A stretch of DNA of 64,000 nucleotides from Halioglobus sp. (GCA_020443425.1 JAGRIE010000002.1:162647-226646); one strand, 5' to 3'; shown: positions 25,890 to 35,276, numbered from the stretch's first letter. The notes: generated by a model from the letters alone, not told the origin. Translations and numbers: made by a program.

Positions 25890-26249
25890 TCAGAAAATCA
25901 TCCCGCTGAGGAACAGGAAAGCCATCACGGCATCGACGACAATTCCCGGCGCGGACTGTTTCAGGCTGGTCTTGTCCGCCACCATCGAGTAGAAGCGCGC
26001 CAGTAAGCCGAAGGCCCAGGCCACACCGAGCGTCATATAGATCAGTGGTTCCTGCAGGGCCAGCGCCATAATCCCGCTGCCGAGGTGCAGCCCGCCGAAC
26101 ACCACACGCGCCTCTGACACCGCCATCGCGCTGCCGAGTTCGATCTGCTGGCTGGCAGTGATCGCGCGCGGTTTGAAAAAGCCGATCAATCCCAGCAGGA
26201 TCGTGATGCCGGCGCCTATGCGAGGCAGCCACTCTGCGAGTATATCCAT
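25890..26249 (-). CDS. Small membrane protein, DUF4345-like
   Basis: 119 residues with four hydrophobic segments: ITILLGLIGFF, FGGLHLGSGIMALAL, PLIYMTLGVAWAFGLLARF and IVVDAVMAFLFLSGMIF. The pattern SEARVVFGGLHLGSGI followed by a conserved Arg at the end of the third segment matches DUF4345. Function is unknown. It converges with the alcohol dehydrogenase and is followed by an unannotated gap before the next gene on the same strand. Confidence 0.65.
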   Translation of the reverse strand: MDILAEWLPRIGAGITILLGLIGFFKPRAITASQQIELGSAMAVSEARVVFGGLHLGSGIMALALQEPLIYMTLGVAWAFGLLARFYSMVADKTSLKQSAPGIVVDAVMAFLFLSGMIF

Positions 26250-26431
26250 TGTCTTGTTATCCCGGTTGCCAGTAGTGGCCTAGCCTAGCAACTGCGGGCC
26301 TGAAAAGCATCGCGCGCGGCCGTGCGGGCGCCGGGGCGGGCGTCCGATTTAAGCGTCTGGCGCAATATATTATACGGCCGCGCCAATGTGCCACGGCTGC
26401 AGGCGCGCTGCTGTAGTGGCCCTGTTCGCTG

Positions 26432-27385
26432 TCACGGCCGCGGATGATCCAGCAGCCACTCGACGAAGGCGTCCAGCCCGGCCTCCACCCACGGTCCCGG
26501 GATATGCGGGCCGCCGTTCATTTTCCAGAACTCCACTTCGGCGCCTCCCAGGCACCCCGGCCAGCTGGTGATGGCGGTTTCAGCGCCGTCGATATTCCCC
26601 ACCAGGTCGAAATCGGGCTTGGCCATCGGGCTGTTGGTATCGCAGCCGGCGAGCATGGCAAACCGGTCTGCGGCGGCCGGTGCGCTCAGATAGGCGCCCT
26701 CCACACCGTCGAAGAATACTGTGTCGTCGAGGTCGCCGTGTATGGTGAGCACGCTGACCCGCTCGGTCGCAGGCTTGCATTTGTCCAGGTCAACAAAGGT
26801 GGAGCCGGCCAGGTTGACCATCGCGGTCACGAGGTGGGATGCCTCGCAGGCCATGGTGAACGACATAAAGCCACCGCTGGAGTGGCCGATAAGTCCGATG
26901 CGGCTGGTGTCAATGCTGTAGGTGGCGGCCGCTTCCTCGATCAGGCCGGTCAGGTAACTGACGTCGCTGATGTCCGCTGCCTCTTCTTCCGGCGTGTCAC
27001 AGCAAGTCGGTGAGAATCGCCACTGCTTGCGGCCGCCGATTGACAGTCCATCGGGATAGACCAGTACAAACTGGTGGCTTTCGACCCGGTCGAACAGGCC
27101 CAGGTAGAGCGATTGTATCCAGCCATCGACGCCGCGGCCGTGCAACACCATCACCAGCGGGTACCGCGTATTGATATCGTAGTCGGCCGGTATCGCGACC
27201 ATGGAAGGGCGCTCGCCGCCGATGGTGAGGGTCGGGTTGGAAGCGCAGCTGCCGTCGTCGGCGCACCCCGGTAGCCGGTAACCGGCATCGCCGGTATCGC
27301 TATTGTTGTTGCTGCTGTCGCTGCAGGCGGTGAGCGCGATCACAGCGGCGAGGGCGGAAAGCAGGGTGCGCAGTGGAGTTATCAC
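26432..27385 (-). CDS. PHB-depolymerase-family esterase lipoprotein
   Basis: 317 residues. The signal TLLSALAAVIALTAC ends in a lipobox and is followed by a tether SDSSNNNSDTGD. The alpha/beta-hydrolase core has the oxyanion motif MVLHGRGVDGW, the nucleophile elbow GLIGHSSGG, an aspartate in HGDLDDTVFF and a C-terminal histidine in GGPHIPGPW. This is the LpqC/esterase-PHB family, also represented at 12-13 kb; the substrate may be a polyester, feruloyl or acetyl ester. It is divergent from the LLM flavin oxidoreductase, with a palindrome in between. Confidence 0.85.
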   Translation of the reverse strand: MITPLRTLLSALAAVIALTACSDSSNNNSDTGDAGYRLPGCADDGSCASNPTLTIGGERPSMVAIPADYDINTRYPLVMVLHGRGVDGWIQSLYLGLFDRVESHQFVLVYPDGLSIGGRKQWRFSPTCCDTPEEEAADISDVSYLTGLIEEAAATYSIDTSRIGLIGHSSGGFMSFTMACEASHLVTAMVNLAGSTFVDLDKCKPATERVSVLTIHGDLDDTVFFDGVEGAYLSAPAAADRFAMLAGCDTNSPMAKPDFDLVGNIDGAETAITSWPGCLGGAEVEFWKMNGGPHIPGPWVEAGLDAFVEWLLDHPRP

Positions 27386-27517
27386 AGTATTATGCTCCGG
27401 GGCAGGCCAGTTGGCCTGTCATTCTGCCCCGCGGTGGTGCGGCACCGCAATACCAAACTGCCCGCCCCGGCGCAGAGGTTGCCGTCACTCGGGCGACCTG
27501 TGGGGGACCACTTGTTG

Positions 27518-27533
27518 TTGACAATCGTGTCAA
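27518..27533. promoter_or_regulatory. Perfect 16-bp palindrome in the esterase/LLM oxidoreductase divergent region
   Basis: TTGACA-ATCG-TGTCAA, with six-base arms and a four-base centre. It lies about 67 bases before the LLM oxidoreductase ATG and 130 bases before the divergent esterase. The left arm is also a perfect -35 hexamer, so a repressor binding here could compete with RNA polymerase. No regulator gene is adjacent. Confidence 0.45.
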
Positions 27534-27599
27534 ATACCCTAGTGCAGCCATCTCCGGTTTGGAGTCGGCCTGTGGCCCACCGTATTGCAGGAGTCCCGC

Positions 27600-28601
27600 A
27601 TGGAACTGACAATCACCTACGACCTGCGTGCGCCGGATTTCGGCGCCGATCGCAATGCGCTGTACGCGGCGGCGCTGGAGCAGGCGGAGTGGGCCGATGA
27701 GCTGGGTTTCGATGTCATCGGACTCGGCGAGCACCACGGTGCGGCCGACGGCTATAATCCGTCACCGCTGGTGCTTGCCAGCGCGATGGCCGCGCGCACG
27801 CGCTCGATCAAGCTGCGCACCTCGGTGCTGCTAGCGCCCCTGTACGACCTGGCGAAACTGGCTGAGGACGCGGCAGTTACGCAGATTGTCTCCAACGGGC
27901 GCCTGTTGCTCGGTATCGGCGCCGGCTATCGCCCCAGCGAGTTTGAAACCTTCGGGCGCAAACTGGAGGACCGCTGGCGGGTGATGGGTGAGACCTGTGA
28001 ATTCCTGCGACTGGCGTGGACGGGCGAGGAGTTTGAGTGGCGGGGCAGGCGCTGCCGGGTCACACCGGCTCCGGCACCGTTCGCGCCGCCGATACTCCTC
28101 GGCGGCAGCTCCGCCGCAGCGGCCCGTCGCGCGGCGCGTATCGCCGACGGCTGGTTTCCGCCACTGGACCCGCGGCTGTGGCAGCCCTACCGCCAGCAGT
28201 GCCTGGCGCTGGGCAAGGCGGACCCGGGTGAATACCCCCGTCACGGCCCGATCTTCCTGTGGGTGACGCGCGAGCCGGAAAAGGCCTGGCGGCAACTCAT
28301 GCCGCACATCCAGCACCAGTTGCAGTCTTACAGCGAGTGGACGACGGAGGCGTTCGGCCGCCCGGCCGGCCCCTATGCCGGGGAAATCACCCCCGAGACC
28401 GTGCGCAACAGCCCTGCCTACCAGGTGTTGACGCCCGAGCAGGTGCTGGAGCTGGCGCAGCAGCTGGGCGACCACAGTGTGCTCTACCTGAACCCGTTGT
28501 TGGCCGGTATCGACCCGGCGCTGTCCTGGCAGATGCTGTCGCTGTATGAACGCGAGGTGCACCCCTACCTGCCGCGCGCTGCGGACCCGTTATCACTGTA
28601 G
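27600..28601 (+). CDS. LLM-class flavin-dependent oxidoreductase
   Basis: Luciferase-like TIM-barrel monooxygenase or reductase, 333 residues. The N-terminal MELTITYDLRAP, the FDVIGLGEHHG segment, the LKLRTSV-like ITLRT region (IKLRTSVLLAPL), SNGRLLLGIGAGYRPSEF and PILLGGSSAAAARRAARIAD are standard LLM signatures for FMN or F420 binding. The ATG at 27600 has GGAG seven bases upstream. The substrate is unknown; the family includes alkane-sulfonate, aldehyde and F420-dependent enzymes. It converges on the GH5 pseudogene. Confidence 0.88.
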   Translation: MELTITYDLRAPDFGADRNALYAAALEQAEWADELGFDVIGLGEHHGAADGYNPSPLVLASAMAARTRSIKLRTSVLLAPLYDLAKLAEDAAVTQIVSNGRLLLGIGAGYRPSEFETFGRKLEDRWRVMGETCEFLRLAWTGEEFEWRGRRCRVTPAPAPFAPPILLGGSSAAAARRAARIADGWFPPLDPRLWQPYRQQCLALGKADPGEYPRHGPIFLWVTREPEKAWRQLMPHIQHQLQSYSEWTTEAFGRPAGPYAGEITPETVRNSPAYQVLTPEQVLELAQQLGDHSVLYLNPLLAGIDPALSWQMLSLYEREVHPYLPRAADPLSL

Positions 28602-28649
28602 CGTCGCGGCGGCTGTGTGCGCCGCCACCTGCGCAGCTGCACGGCCGGC

Positions 28650-30101
28650 TCAATACACTTCGACAGTGAACGTGCCCGGCTGCGTGGGCAGGTCCAGCAG
28701 TACACGCTGCGTCTGGGCGTCACGCTCAAAGGGCACGGTGCTGCCATTGACCAGGATTGTCGGCAGCGCTTCGTACCAGTGCTGTGGCAGGTACAGTAGT
28801 GCGCCACCGTGTTCATCGCCTGAGGCGAGAAAGGAAAAAGACAGCACGCCGCTGTCGGGGTCAAAATGGTGGTCCAGCAGTTTGCCGGGTACCGCCTGGG
28901 CGTACGGTTGGGAGAAGTGCTGCACAGCGTTATCGCGCAGTATCCACTCCCCGCTGGCCGGATCCACGTCGTAAAAGCCCCATGAATCCTGGCTGTCCTC
29001 TTTCCACAGCCAGGTGATCTGCCCGGACGCCAGCGCAGTGGCCGCTTCCTGCTGTGCCCGGATATACCCCTCGGCCTCTGGTGAGTCGGGGTGTGTGCCC
29101 CATTCGCCCACCACCAGTGCGGCGCCCCAGGAGTCCGCCTCGACCCGCATGCTGCTGTAGTTTCCATCCAGCCAGGTTTTCCACTCCTCGTAGGCGGAGG
29201 CGTCCACGCCACTGGGGTAGATATGCGGGCAGTACACGATATTCCCATCGGGGAAGGGCTGCTCCAGCAGCGGTGCGCTGTGCAGGTAGTTGCGAACGAC
29301 TCCGGGTTCCAGCCAGAGCAGGTGCCGCTCGTCGAGTTCGCGCAGCGGCGGCACGAGCTTGCGATAGAAGTCGTGCAGTGTTTTCTGCGAGGGGTCGAAG
29401 TGGGACACGAAGGGCTCGTTCATCGGTTGGAAGCCGATTACCTCAGGGCGGTTGGCATAGCGTGCTACGAGGTGTTTCCACACCGGCAGGAAACGGTCCT
29501 GTATGCCCTCGCGATTTTCAAAAAACCCCTAGAAGGCGTTCCTCACCTGCGGCGAGACGCGCCGCGCGGCGAGGTCATCGAGAGGCCCCTCAAGCAGCTG
29601 CACCGGCGGCGGCACAATAGCCCACAGCGGTGCGCCGTCTTCGCCGATCTCCTTGGACCAGGCGTCCTGGTGGAAATCCAGCAGTACATAGAGCCCGGCA
29701 GCACTGGCGAGATCAATAACCTGGTCCAGCCTCTCAAAGTACGCCTCTGAGAACTCGCCTTCATGCGGCTCCATGCCACTCCAGTTGACCGGCAGGCGCA
29801 ACACGTTGAAGCCCAACCGGACCATGTCCCGCGCATCTTCACCCGAGAACGCCGGTATCGGCTCCAGCGCCAGCCGGCCATCGTCGAACGTGACATCGAA
29901 CAGGCCCTCCACGCGCGCATTGATGCCGCGAATCGCAATCTCCCGGCCGAGGCTGTCGACCAATCGCGTCTCCTCGGCGGCGACCCAGGGCAGCGAGCGC
30001 ACGGTGAGCGGCTCGGCCGCCCGGTCGCTGTGGTTGGAGTGATCACTGCAACCGGCAGTGCCGATCACAAGGGTGAGCACGGCAGTGGCTATTCTGGGCA
30101 T
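28650..30101 (-). pseudogene. Endoglycoceramidase-like GH5 lipoprotein interrupted by in-frame TAG at codon 191
   Basis: The frame from ATG 30101 encodes a lipoprotein signal (MPRIATAVLTLVIGTAGC), then a GH5 barrel with NVLRLPVNWSGMEPHEG and LLDFHQDAWSKE, and reaches a TAG at 29531-29529 in VRNAF-TAG-GFFENREGIQDRF. The same frame continues without shift for 292 codons, including the acid/base Glu229 (QPMNEPF), the nucleophile Glu333 (VVGEWGTHP) and a C-terminal beta-sandwich. Family members usually have Trp after the Phe, so TGG to TAG is the simplest change. Termination leaves only half a barrel and no catalytic residues. The gene starts 13 bases inside the end of the cation-efflux gene. The intact form would cleave glycosphingolipids. 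Confidence 0.85.
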
Positions 30102-31015
30102 GGCTTCTTCTCTATCTGTACGGTGGCGTGATCGACATGGAACCGGTCGACCAGTCGGCTCGTCACCGCATTGAGTGATTCGTCCGCATCGGCATCGGCC
30201 TGTATGCGCGCGTGCAGGGTCACCAGGTGTCGCTCTTGGGTCAGTGACCAGATATGGATGTGGTGTACGTCCTCCACCGCGGGGATGTGCTGGACCAGAT
30301 CCGCCTTGATATCCTCGGGGTGCAGCCCCGCGGGTGTGCCTTCCATCAGGATGTGCGCGGATTGCCGGGTGATCATCCAGGCGGAGCGCAGGATCAGCAG
30401 GGCGACGGCAATGGACAGCAGCGGGTCCACCGGCGTCCAGCCTGTCCACAGGATAATTGCGGCAGCGAGTATGGCGCCAACGGAGCCGAGCAGGTCGCCG
30501 GCGACATGGACAGCCGCACCCCTGACATTGAGATTGTCGCTGGAACCCGTGTGCAGCAGCCAGAACGCGACACAGTTGACGAGCAGGCCGCCGATCGCGA
30601 CCCAGAGCATTAGCCCGCCGAGGACATCGACTGGCGCATTCAGGCGCTGTATCGCCTCCACCAGGATCCAGCCGACCAGCGCAATCATCGCGATGCCATT
30701 GATAAACGCGGCCAGCACCTCGCCGCGGTGGAATCCGTATGAGCGGCTCGTGTCAGCGGGGCGCCTCGACAGGCGGAACGCGAACCACGCCAGTGCCAGC
30801 GCAGCGGTATCGGTCGCCATATGGCCGGCATCGGCAATCAGTGCCAGCGAGCCGGACAGCAGCCCGCCGATCACTTCGACGACCATAAACCCGCCGGTCA
30901 GCAGCATCGCGAGGAAAATGCGCCGCTCGTTGTCGCCGCTCACCTGCGGTGTATGGCTGTGCCCTGCATGATCGTGGTGATGCTCATGCGAATGCTGGTG
31001 GGAAGTTGGCGACAT
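30089..31015 (-). CDS. Cation diffusion facilitator family transporter (ZitB/CzcD-like)
   Basis: Inner-membrane Zn/Cd/Co-proton antiporter, 308 residues. A His-rich N-terminus (HQHSHEHHHDHAGHSH) is followed by six TM helices. Helix II carries the metal-site motif ALIADAGHMATDTAAL (HxxxD) and helix V repeats it less exactly. The C-terminal cytoplasmic domain (GVHPEDIKADL-like, DVHHIHIWSLTQE, HVDHATVQIEK) is the metal-sensing CDF dimerisation domain. The gene is the upstream partner of the GH5 gene, whose ATG lies 13 bases before this stop codon. Expression is usually zinc-inducible, but no MerR or Zur gene is in the window. Confidence 0.92.
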   Translation of the reverse strand: MSPTSHQHSHEHHHDHAGHSHTPQVSGDNERRIFLAMLLTGGFMVVEVIGGLLSGSLALIADAGHMATDTAALALAWFAFRLSRRPADTSRSYGFHRGEVLAAFINGIAMIALVGWILVEAIQRLNAPVDVLGGLMLWVAIGGLLVNCVAFWLLHTGSSDNLNVRGAAVHVAGDLLGSVGAILAAAIILWTGWTPVDPLLSIAVALLILRSAWMITRQSAHILMEGTPAGLHPEDIKADLVQHIPAVEDVHHIHIWSLTQERHLVTLHARIQADADADESLNAVTSRLVDRFHVDHATVQIEKKPCPE

Positions 31016-31193
31016 ACGCTACCTGCGGTAAACAAGGGCGCAGTTTACTACGCATTATCCCGGGGCGCATGAGAGGGTTTCGGGCGCTGTGGCGGGTGCC
31101 AGCGCAATCTCGATCTCGCAGTTGATGTCGAGTTGCCGGTTGCTGGATTTTGCCTGTGCAATCAGCGTGATGAGGTCGTCCCTGGCCGTGAGC

Positions 31194-33656
31194 TCACGCC
31201 GGTGTCGCCCAGTCCTGCCACGCGCCGTCCCGGTACATCTCGGTCTGTGTGCCATCGAGGCGGACCAGGTAGAGCCAGCGGTTCTCCACCAGCTGCCGCA
31301 CGGTCTCGTGCCTGGCGATCACGTCCTCGATAGGGCCCCGCGGTGCCTGTATCACCACGGTCAGCCGCAGCGGGGTGTGGCGCCACTGGCGGCCATCGTG
31401 TACCGACTGCCACGGCAGGCCGATACGGAGGTCGCCGCCGTTGCCTTCGAACACCCCGAGCCGGCCACCGGTGACGTTGTGCAGCGTCTTGTTGCCGCTG
31501 CCGTAGCGGTGGTTGTCCACGGTGGAGGCGTAGTACTGCATATTGATCCAGTGCGTGACCACCATGGGGGCAGTCATGATCTGCTCCAGCCGGGTGCCGT
31601 CGGGGTCGCTGTCGGCGTCGTAGTCGTGCAGGAAGCAGCGACCCTGCAGGTCGATGTTGCGGGTGGTGGCGCGCGGCGCCACGATGAACGCCGCGTTGTT
31701 GGCCAGACCCCATTCGGGACGTGTCTGCGCCCAGTCGTTGGCGCGCTGACGCACGGCCCGTGCCAGAGCCGCCGGCTTGTGCTGCAGTGCCTGCAGGCCC
31801 AGTGCAGGCGCGCGCTCGCTGCGCGCAGCCTGTTCCGCCGCTGCCAGCTGCGTCTCCACGGCGGCGATATCCCCGCTGTGGCTGGCGGGGGCGTCTGCGA
31901 CATCGTACAGCGTCACCTCATCGGTGGTGGTGTTGTGCAGCCCGGCGATGAAATGCGTGGTGGCGGGAATGTCGATACCGGTCTCACGCAGGCGCTGGCG
32001 TACCGCCGGGTTGTTCAGCAGGCCCGCCAGTGCCCTGGCGTTGACATCGCCGGCCCGGCCGCAACAGGCCCCGCAATCGAGGCCGGCCCGGTGTGGGTTG
32101 TTACGCGTCTGGCTGCCGTGACCGACCAGCAGTACCAGGCGCGCGAACCCGTCCCGGAGCCCCATCGCCGTCAGCACCGCGGCCGCCAGTGCGGACTGTC
32201 CGTCAACGCCGCCGGCCACGGTCGCGTCGAGTGTCGGTCGCAGTGCCTGCGCCGCGGCGTCGCCCAGGCCCCAGCTGTCGCCGGATTCGCGCGCTGCCCT
32301 GCTCGGCAGGGTGCGCTTCACCAGCTGCCAGAGATAGCTCAGTCCCAGCGTCTCCACCAGCGTGAAGGCCGACAGCGGCACCGACTGGAAGATGCGCCAG
32401 CCCAGGACACTGCGCAGGGAGCGGCGCCGCTGTTGCGCGATGCTGAGGTCTGTGGCGCTGTCACCGGTGCTGTCGGTGATCTGCAATGCCGGTGCCAGCA
32501 AACCGGGCAACTGCGGCCTGCTGGCGTCAGTGCCCAGTGGCGCATAGCTGATCGGCAGCCCGAAAAAGCCGGCGAACCCCAGTGTCTGTAGCCTGTCGGA
32601 GCCGGCTTCCAGGTGGCGGCGCAGCACCTCGGAGCGCACGTCGATGCAGAAGGCGGCCTGCACCGCCGGTGTCGCGGCAACTGCAGCGGGTCTCGGCGCC
32701 GACAGTGTGCGCAGCAGTTGCTGTTGATACGCGATCTCCTGGGCGCGCTGCCAGATCGACTGTGCCTGCACAGGGCTGTTGTCGGCATCCTGCAGATGCT
32801 GGCGCCAGGCTGACTGCCAGCGACTCCAGGTGGACCCGGCACTGCGCTCGCCGTCGTCGAGCAGGCACTCCCAGCTCAGTCGTATTGCCAGCAGGTCGAC
32901 AATGGTGCGGTCGTCACTGCCCTCCAGTTGCGCCTGCCAGCGCAGATAGGCGCACCACGCGGCCCAGCCACTGAGGCGCATGATGACGGTTTGCAGGTAA
33001 TCCGCCTGCTGCGCGGCCGGCACGCCCAGTTGCGTCAACCCGAGCAGGATCTGCTGCTCGGGATCCGGCGCCAGGGTGGCCACTTTCGCCCCGATCCAAT
33101 CCGATTGCATCAGCAGGGCGACACTGTGGTCGCTGGCCATCGCCGCACGCCAGCTGGCGTAAAGGCCCTGTGCCTGGTCCGGTCGCCAGTCCGCCTGTTC
33201 CCGGTCGAAGTAGGCCGCGCAGAACTGGGCGACCTGATGGGTGATGGTGTCACACCAGGCCGGTTGGTGGCGCAGCTCGCGCTGCCGGTCGAGCGTATCC
33301 CCCAGCAGCGGGGCCGGCGTCGCCGCGGGGCCCTGTGTCTCCAGCGCCTGCAGCAATTGCCCGGTGGTGAACGGTGACTGCATTTCCTGCGCCGCCTGCT
33401 GCAGGTGTGCCGTCGTGATCTCGCCGCGCTGCCACGCTTCGCGGTACCACGCCAGCGGCAGGCTGAGGGTTGAGCCCGCCAGTTTTGCCAGGTGTCGGCC
33501 CACCTCCCCGAACGGCTGCTGGCGTCGCCCCCAGTAAGGGTTGACCGCGATCATGCGGTCCAGCGGCCAGGTCGGCGCCACGCTGTCGATGGCGGCCTCG
33601 ATAGCGGCAGTGACGGATTGGTCGGTTGCCAGCACTTGCAGAGTGGACGCGTTCAC
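31194..33656 (-). CDS. dabA: Inorganic-carbon transporter subunit DabA (DUF2309)
   Basis: Cytoplasmic subunit of the DAB CO2/bicarbonate accumulation complex, 820 residues. The beta-carbonic-anhydrase-like zinc site is visible as AFCIDVRSEVLRRHLE (Cys and Asp) and, further on, VGHGSQTRNNPHRAGLDCGA (His and Cys). The start is a GTG at 33656 with AGGAGA six bases upstream; it overlaps the dabB stop (GTGA), so the two subunits are translationally coupled in the usual dabB-dabA order. Known DAB complexes use ion-gradient energy to hydrate CO2 one way. Here they would supply bicarbonate for anaplerosis, or CO2 fixation if the genome encodes it. Confidence 0.93.
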   Translation of the reverse strand: MNASTLQVLATDQSVTAAIEAAIDSVAPTWPLDRMIAVNPYWGRRQQPFGEVGRHLAKLAGSTLSLPLAWYREAWQRGEITTAHLQQAAQEMQSPFTTGQLLQALETQGPAATPAPLLGDTLDRQRELRHQPAWCDTITHQVAQFCAAYFDREQADWRPDQAQGLYASWRAAMASDHSVALLMQSDWIGAKVATLAPDPEQQILLGLTQLGVPAAQQADYLQTVIMRLSGWAAWCAYLRWQAQLEGSDDRTIVDLLAIRLSWECLLDDGERSAGSTWSRWQSAWRQHLQDADNSPVQAQSIWQRAQEIAYQQQLLRTLSAPRPAAVAATPAVQAAFCIDVRSEVLRRHLEAGSDRLQTLGFAGFFGLPISYAPLGTDASRPQLPGLLAPALQITDSTGDSATDLSIAQQRRRSLRSVLGWRIFQSVPLSAFTLVETLGLSYLWQLVKRTLPSRAARESGDSWGLGDAAAQALRPTLDATVAGGVDGQSALAAAVLTAMGLRDGFARLVLLVGHGSQTRNNPHRAGLDCGACCGRAGDVNARALAGLLNNPAVRQRLRETGIDIPATTHFIAGLHNTTTDEVTLYDVADAPASHSGDIAAVETQLAAAEQAARSERAPALGLQALQHKPAALARAVRQRANDWAQTRPEWGLANNAAFIVAPRATTRNIDLQGRCFLHDYDADSDPDGTRLEQIMTAPMVVTHWINMQYYASTVDNHRYGSGNKTLHNVTGGRLGVFEGNGGDLRIGLPWQSVHDGRQWRHTPLRLTVVIQAPRGPIEDVIARHETVRQLVENRWLYLVRLDGTQTEMYRDGAWQDWATPA

Positions 33657-35206
33657 GGTGTGTCTCCTGTGTTGAGGGTGTTGCGGTGTACCAGGGTCTG
33701 AGCCTGGGCTGGACTGAGCCGTGCCGGCCACAGCTTGAATGTCAGTCGGGTAAAGGTCTCATCGAGATAGAATCCGCAGTAGGCCCAGGGGTAAAGGGTT
33801 CGGGCCAGGCGGCCGCGGGGGTGGCAGCGCAGCCATATCTGGGTTGCGTACAGCGTGCAGAAACACAGCAGGGCCACGGCGACCAGTGGTGCCGATGCCG
33901 CTGTCGCGGTCGGCGCCAGGCCGCTGAACAGCAAGTGCCACAGCAGGTAGAGCTGGGTCAGCCCGAGTACCTGTGCGCATCCGCGCAGCACTGGGCCGGC
34001 CCCGGGTCCCTGCTCCAGCCACAGCAGGGGTGCCAGCCCCAGGGCCACAATCGCCAGTGCAATCGGCGGCAGGCTGAGTGTCGGCAGCAGTGCCTGCCAG
34101 AGTGCGGCCGACACGGCGACCAGTGCGGCGCTGCCGAGCAACGCTGCCAGATACCAGCCGGGCGCGCGGATGCCGCCGTGGCCGCGCAGGAAATCGTTCT
34201 CGCTCGCCTGTCGCACGGTGTCACCCGCGCTCAGGAAGGCGTGCGCCTTGTACAGGGAGTGCGCGACCAGGTGCAGCAGAGCCAGTTCGTAGAGGCCCAG
34301 CCCTATCTCCATCAGCATGAAGCCCATCTGGGCACAGGTTGACCAGGCGAGGCGGACCTTGATGCTGATGCGGGTCATCGAGACCAGTCCCGCCAGCACA
34401 GCGGTGAAACCGCCCACGATCACCAGCATGGCCTGCGCAGCGGGTGCCATCGACAGCAGTTCGGCGAGGCGGATCAGCACGAAGCCGCCCATATTCACCA
34501 CCCCGGCATGCAACAGTGCGGAGACCGGCGTCGGCGCCTCCATCACCTGGATCAGCCATCCGTGCAGGGGCAGTTGTGCCGACTTCAGGATGGCGGCCAG
34601 CGCAAACAGTGCGGCCGCCCAGTGCAGCTGCGGCGGCAGCTCCGCGGCCTGCTCGATGGCAGTGCGCAGGCCGTCCAGTGTGAGGCTGGATGTGGCCTGG
34701 TACACGAGTACCAGCGCGGCGACCAGGCAGACCTCTGCCATGCGGCTGGCCAGGAATTTCTTGTGCGCCACGATCTGCGCCGTCTTGCGCTGGTCGTAGT
34801 GCGTGAGCAGGAAGTGCAGGCCGATGCTGGTGCTGCTCCAGGCGATGGCGATGACGAGCAGGTTCTGGCTGAGTACCAGCACACTCACTGCTCCCAGCGT
34901 GAACAGCATCGCGCGGACAAAACGCGGCTGGTTGGGCTCACCGGCCAGATAGCGGGAGGAGTAGTTGATGATCACCCAGCCCAGCAGCGCGACCAGCAGG
35001 GCGGCGGTGAAACCGGTTTTGTCGACAGCGGTGCCGTTGGACCAGGACGAGATGACGCTGCCCGCAGTCAGTATCACTGTCTCGCCCAGGGCGATGGCGG
35101 CCGTGGTGCGGGCGACCCGCCACAAGCCGCGTGATCGGCGCAGCGCGATCAGCGTGCCGGCGAAGTAAATGAGCGGCAGCAGCCACCCTCCAGTGATATC
35201 CAACAT
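33653..35206 (-). CDS. dabB: Inorganic-carbon transporter membrane subunit DabB (complex I-like)
   Basis: Proton- or sodium-conducting membrane subunit of the DAB pump, 517 residues, homologous to NuoL/MrpA-type antiporter subunits. There are about 13 hydrophobic helices. The complex I core signature is recognisable in LKSAQLPLHGWLIQVMEAPT, where a buried Lys and Glu carry protons, and in LLHAGVVNMGGFVLIRL. Start ATG 35206 has AGGAGG five bases upstream; the in-frame GTG at 35212 abuts that site. It is the first gene of dabBA and faces a divergent LysR gene across a palindrome-rich promoter region. Confidence 0.92.
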   Translation of the reverse strand: MLDITGGWLLPLIYFAGTLIALRRSRGLWRVARTTAAIALGETVILTAGSVISSWSNGTAVDKTGFTAALLVALLGWVIINYSSRYLAGEPNQPRFVRAMLFTLGAVSVLVLSQNLLVIAIAWSSTSIGLHFLLTHYDQRKTAQIVAHKKFLASRMAEVCLVAALVLVYQATSSLTLDGLRTAIEQAAELPPQLHWAAALFALAAILKSAQLPLHGWLIQVMEAPTPVSALLHAGVVNMGGFVLIRLAELLSMAPAAQAMLVIVGGFTAVLAGLVSMTRISIKVRLAWSTCAQMGFMLMEIGLGLYELALLHLVAHSLYKAHAFLSAGDTVRQASENDFLRGHGGIRAPGWYLAALLGSAALVAVSAALWQALLPTLSLPPIALAIVALGLAPLLWLEQGPGAGPVLRGCAQVLGLTQLYLLWHLLFSGLAPTATAASAPLVAVALLCFCTLYATQIWLRCHPRGRLARTLYPWAYCGFYLDETFTRLTFKLWPARLSPAQAQTLVHRNTLNTGDTP

Positions 35207-35276
35207 TCGCACCTCCTCTGAATACAGCGTGTAACCGATTGGCTTGGGCGCATTCTGGAGGCGGGTAACACTTTTG

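Noticed and set aside
17738-29531. TAG recoded as an amino acid (for example pyrrolysine) in the whole organism
   Set aside because: TAG ends several otherwise intact genes at expected C-termini in this window, and the two internal TAGs stand at different expected residues (Gln and Trp).
31055-31255. Short minus-strand frame overlapping the 3' end of dabA
   Set aside because: It has no ribosome site for its ATG, begins inside dabA, and its translation has no recognisable feature; it is probably spurious although its 3' half is not covered by another gene.
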